In this document: positions 60,834 to 64,000 of the stretch, piece by piece
Layout: the number at the start of each line of letters is the position of its first letter
How positions within the stretch are numbered: the first letter of the stretch is position 1
NCBI GenBank assembly: GCA_031213475.1
Contig: JARUPZ010000010.1
Location: 10,153,917-10,217,916 of the forward strand
DNA length: 64,000 nucleotides
Direction of reading: 5' to 3'
DNA from: Nereocystis luetkeana
Lineage: Eukaryota; Sar; Phaeophyceae; Laminariales; Laminariaceae
The notes under the pieces: model-generated
What the model saw: only the letters and a program-made list of their open reading frames with translations
Databases searched by the model: none
Told to the model about the DNA's origin: nothing
Translations under genes and position numbers: made by a program

Positions 60834-63420
60834 ATGCGCGCAACAGGACGCAGGACGCGTGCTGAGACAAATTCGGGACCCCGGAGTACGCTCTGTAACG
60901 GCCGTACACCACCACACTACTTGCAGATATCGCCTCCACACCGTTTGTGATTGTCGTCTGTTTACATTCATATATCCCCAGGACTCAAGAGCCGAGACGC
61001 TCGGCAGGGGAGGCGTCGATGGTTGCTTCCGGCAGTCGTGTCTGTGGCTGCCTTGGTCGGCGTGGTCGGTGGTCAGGAAGTCGGTGCCGCCCCGCCGGGT
61101 GGCCTCAGCGACGGCGCGGCGGCACTTGAGAAGCGGCCAAACGCGGAGGCTGCCCGCGACAACAGGTTCCACCTCCTGATGGAGGGTGTGAACCTAACGC
61201 GACTCACCAACAACAAGCACGTTGTGCGCGCCAGGGCGTACAGCGAGCGCGAGAAGAAGGGAGACCTCCTTCGGGCAGAGTCGGTGAGCAACGAGGAATG
61301 AATGCGATAGTTTGCCCTCTCTGAAGACGTTTTCGTGGTGCGTATGGTGCTTACCGATACCTCGTGTTGTACAAGACCGTACCAAGCAAGCGTATCCTGT
61401 GTACTGTGTGACTTTTGTGTTTTGTCTTGGCGTTTATTTGCCAGCTTGACTCGCGTGTACCCTTACTCAGCGGCCTTCTGGACAAGCCGCGGTCACAGGT
61501 AATTGGTGTGTGGTCACTTGTCCCCCCCCTCGTTACTTCGTTCTTATCGCACATAGTCCAACACAAGGGTAGGGTTTGTCAGTTTTTTCCCATTCATCTT
61601 CGTGTAATTTCGTTGTGTTTCAGGCTGCTCCTCGATCCCTTTACTGGCGTGACATACCCGACCGTGTAGTGTTCTCGAGATTGAGCCAGTCGGATGCCAT
61701 TTATTCATACCTGTCTGTGCAGCAGTCCCCCTGCAAACCCTACAGAGGCTCTATTAACTGACAATGATAATACATTGGATACCATACTATTGGTAACCCT
61801 ACCATTCTTTCGAAAAAAGCAAACATCGTAAAATGCGGAGGATTGATTTGCGTTGAACCGCCGCCGCGGACAACTGACATTCGGAAAATTCAGGACGATG
61901 GCCTTCGCGAGGCACGGATGGGCATCACGGCCGGCCACATGATGACAGGGCCGCCGCAATCAGCGGCAAGCTGGGCGCCGACGGCGGTTTTTATTGCTGC
62001 TGGTTGTGTGGCTCTGTGTATTGCGGTATTCGTGCAGGGCGTGGCCCCCATCGACAGCGTCATGGACAAGGCCATTAACCTCGTGGCAGCCCCCCCCGCC
62101 ACCATCCACGCCAGGCCCGAGCCCTCCAATGTCGACTTTGGTGATTTGGAGATGGTGGTGAGTGGTTGGAAAGTGCTACTGTAGCGCCCTTGGGGACTCC
62201 ACCAGACACAGACCAGGAGACACTTGCGATATGTATGCAAATACGTATTACACCGGTACATCAGTTTATACTATTATTATAGGTGGAACAAGACAGCTGT
62301 AGCCTAAAGTAGTTGAGGTGTAATGCGTACGAAACACAATACGAAATACAGTACGAAGTACAGTACTATTCCTATCATAGGTACAATGCCCAGTATTATA
62401 TCAGGTATACAAAAGTACGTGCTTACGTTAACAAGTACGAGGTACTCGTATTCACAGTACTGTACATACTTGTTTCTACCCAGAGGTGGCGCGGGTGTTG
62501 GAATCTCTGCGCGTTGGTGTAGTAGTTGCACAAGGCATTTTCCTGGGGCTTTTCTCCGGTCGCTGAAAGCACGATGTACTACATATGGATCGTGTGAGTG
62601 GGCAAAGACAACAGGTTGTGTGAGTGGACAAAGTGCCTGAAAATCGACGAGTAGTGCAAAATACTGAACCCTAGTCGTATGGTTAATATGAAGTAGAATG
62701 TGCCGGGGGGGGGAAGGGAAGACGCCTGTGACCTGTCACCACGGCTTGTCTAGAAGGCCGCTCAGCGTAACACCCAATGGTATATATATATATATATGTA
62801 TACAGTATATATTCGATGGCAGGAAAAAGGTGAGGACGAGACTATACTTTTGAGGTACCCAGGGGTGGCCGGGTACTCACCCGGGTATTCACTCGTTATA
62901 TTCCCGGTTGAACATAACAACGGGTACATGTTACGTCACATGACGCATTGCCACTCTCCAGTATGCTTGTCGATGATGTCACTCGGGTGCTGCAGCTCAA
63001 GGATCAATCCGGTGTAATATACTGTACCTAGAGTACGATCTTGTCATTGATCTGGAGTTCCAGTAAAATATTCCGGACCGTTTTGTAGTCTCGGCTATAC
63101 GACCCACCCGCTTGACCCTATCATACACCCTACTGAACACACCATTGATAGAGTATATAACTGGTACGTACGTATATGCTTCGAGTAGAAGAATAACAGC
63201 ATACTAGTACGAAATGCCGAGTAGACCCATTTGCGCTGTGTGGTGCCGCCAACGACACCAAACACCGAATATCCGCGTTTTCTCCGGCCAACAGACGCAG
63301 CATGTCTGGGTGACAGCGCAGCAGTGCGCTGCGAGCGTGGTCATGGCCAATGACCACCAGAAATGTCGAAGCGCCAACCACCTGAGGATGGTTGAGGAAG
63401 ACTACGCAGCGCAGATGGCG
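60834..63420 (+). CDS. Membrane-anchored protein, exons 1-4, duplicate copy (rest outside window)
   Basis: Exons 60834-60885, 60982-61283, 61894-62157 and 63295-63420 have exactly the same lengths and phases as the copy at 12668. Protein changes are few: Gly-to-Arg at the exon 1/2 junction, Arg-to-Gln and Ile-to-Val around the first hydrophobic run, and Ala-to-Val in exon 4. Two other changes are silent. The donor of intron 1 is GTACGC instead of GTAAGC, which should weaken it; use of the alternative ATG at 60951 would bypass it. Whether a protease domain follows cannot be seen, because the window ends at the equivalent of 15835. Confidence 0.6.
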
Positions 63421-64000
63421 GTGAGCAAGGAGCAACACTATTACTACTGAAGTGGGGGCAGCGTTGGGGATACGGTACCGCTAGGAGAGCGGGGGCTATT
63501 AGGCTAGATTGAATGCTCTGGTACGAGGTGTACACCAGGCATCAGGAAAGGAACATGCAGATACATGCATGGTAACAGTTAGGCATGGGAATGCATTCGT
63601 TTTAGACGTGAATAAATGTCCAGTCTATTCGAGGATATGTAAAACCAAAATGAAAATAGTCTGTCACCACCCTATTTTACTTGGTTTCAGACTACATTCA
63701 CGGGTGGCACCGAACACCTGATTTCTCGACACGGGAAATGAATTGGATTATAAAGCTCGACAGACACCTCCAATCAATGGAGAATGATCGACTGGCTCGT
63801 TGTGTTTTGATCTGCAGATTTTTGTTCCGTTAATTCTTGTGGAAATACGCGGGACAACTCGATTTTTCAGGTTGTATTCGTATCTTTCTGTCTAGGGAAG
63901 AACTATTTGACTCTACTCGAAAATCTAAATCATTCAACGGATGCGGCAGGGCTTTGCGCACACAGCAATACAATCTGCGACTGATGAGGGCGTGTCTTAA

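Larger units (their letters stand above)
49655..64000. repeat. Segmental duplication unit U, copy 2 (right end outside window)
   Basis: Direct repeat of 1-15835. The offset is 49654 at the left end and 48165 at the right, because copy 2 lacks the 1467-bp segment 9810-11276; the junction in copy 2 is at 59464/59465. Matching landmarks include the TIR element (50400-50498), the SINE (51678-52009), the trinucleotide tract (60400-60826) and exons 1-4 of the membrane-protein gene (60834-63420). Block B copy 2 (46058-49404) ends only 250 bp upstream of this unit. Confidence 0.97.

Overview
The window looks like nuclear DNA of a eukaryote with an intron-rich genome. Its one clearly recognisable host gene is split into many short GC-rich exons with GT-AG introns, mostly GTGAG-type donors, separated by 0.3-1 kb of low-constraint DNA. 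There are no bacterial-type operons. The repeats are LINEs, a tRNA-headed SINE and terminal-inverted-repeat (TIR) DNA elements. A stramenopile such as a brown alga would fit the intron density and repeat load, but that is inference; no sequence here fixes the taxon.

Layout. (1) 1-15835 is copy 1 of a segmental duplication (unit U). Copy 2 is 49655-64000, in the same orientation. Both run off the window edges, they are about 97-98% identical by eye, and a 1467-bp segment (9810-11276) is present only in copy 1. U contains the first exons of a membrane-protein gene (12668-15255, and 60834-63420 in copy 2). (2) 17316-20816 and 46058-49404 are two older, more diverged copies of a second duplicated block (B), rich in short tandem modules and TIR elements. 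(3) 21360-28398 encodes a ubiquitin-specific protease (USP) in 14 phase-compatible exons, preceded by a coiled coil. The exons at 12668-16492 may be its 5' part, giving two hydrophobic segments, a coiled coil and a USP domain in one protein. About 200-bp inverted repeats (21108-21313 and 28650-28842) bracket the protease exons. (4) 28.8-34 kb is repeat-derived and intergenic. (5) 34064-38325 is a nearly full-length non-LTR retrotransposon (APE endonuclease plus reverse transcriptase, RTE-like). A 5'-truncated relative lies inverted at 43149-41441, and its tail has grown into a long GTT microsatellite. A small two-exon candidate gene (38475-39181) and a 90-codon ORF (41117-41389) lie between them. 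(6) 43.3-45.8 kb is a cluster of three TIR DNA elements.

The most unusual signal is at the smallest scale. The 9-mer TACCWGGTA occurs at least 22 times where about 0.5 is expected by simple arithmetic. Wherever duplicated sequence allows a before/after comparison, it appears as an exact insertion into a TA dinucleotide (TA becomes TA-CCWGG-TA). TA-TTAA-TA, TA-CTGG-TA and TA-CAG-TA behave the same way. Together with TA-flanked palindromes of 23, 24, 45, 79, 99 and 478 bp, this suggests a continuing process that leaves short palindromes at TA sites, most simply excision footprints or minimal derivatives of Tc1/mariner-type elements.
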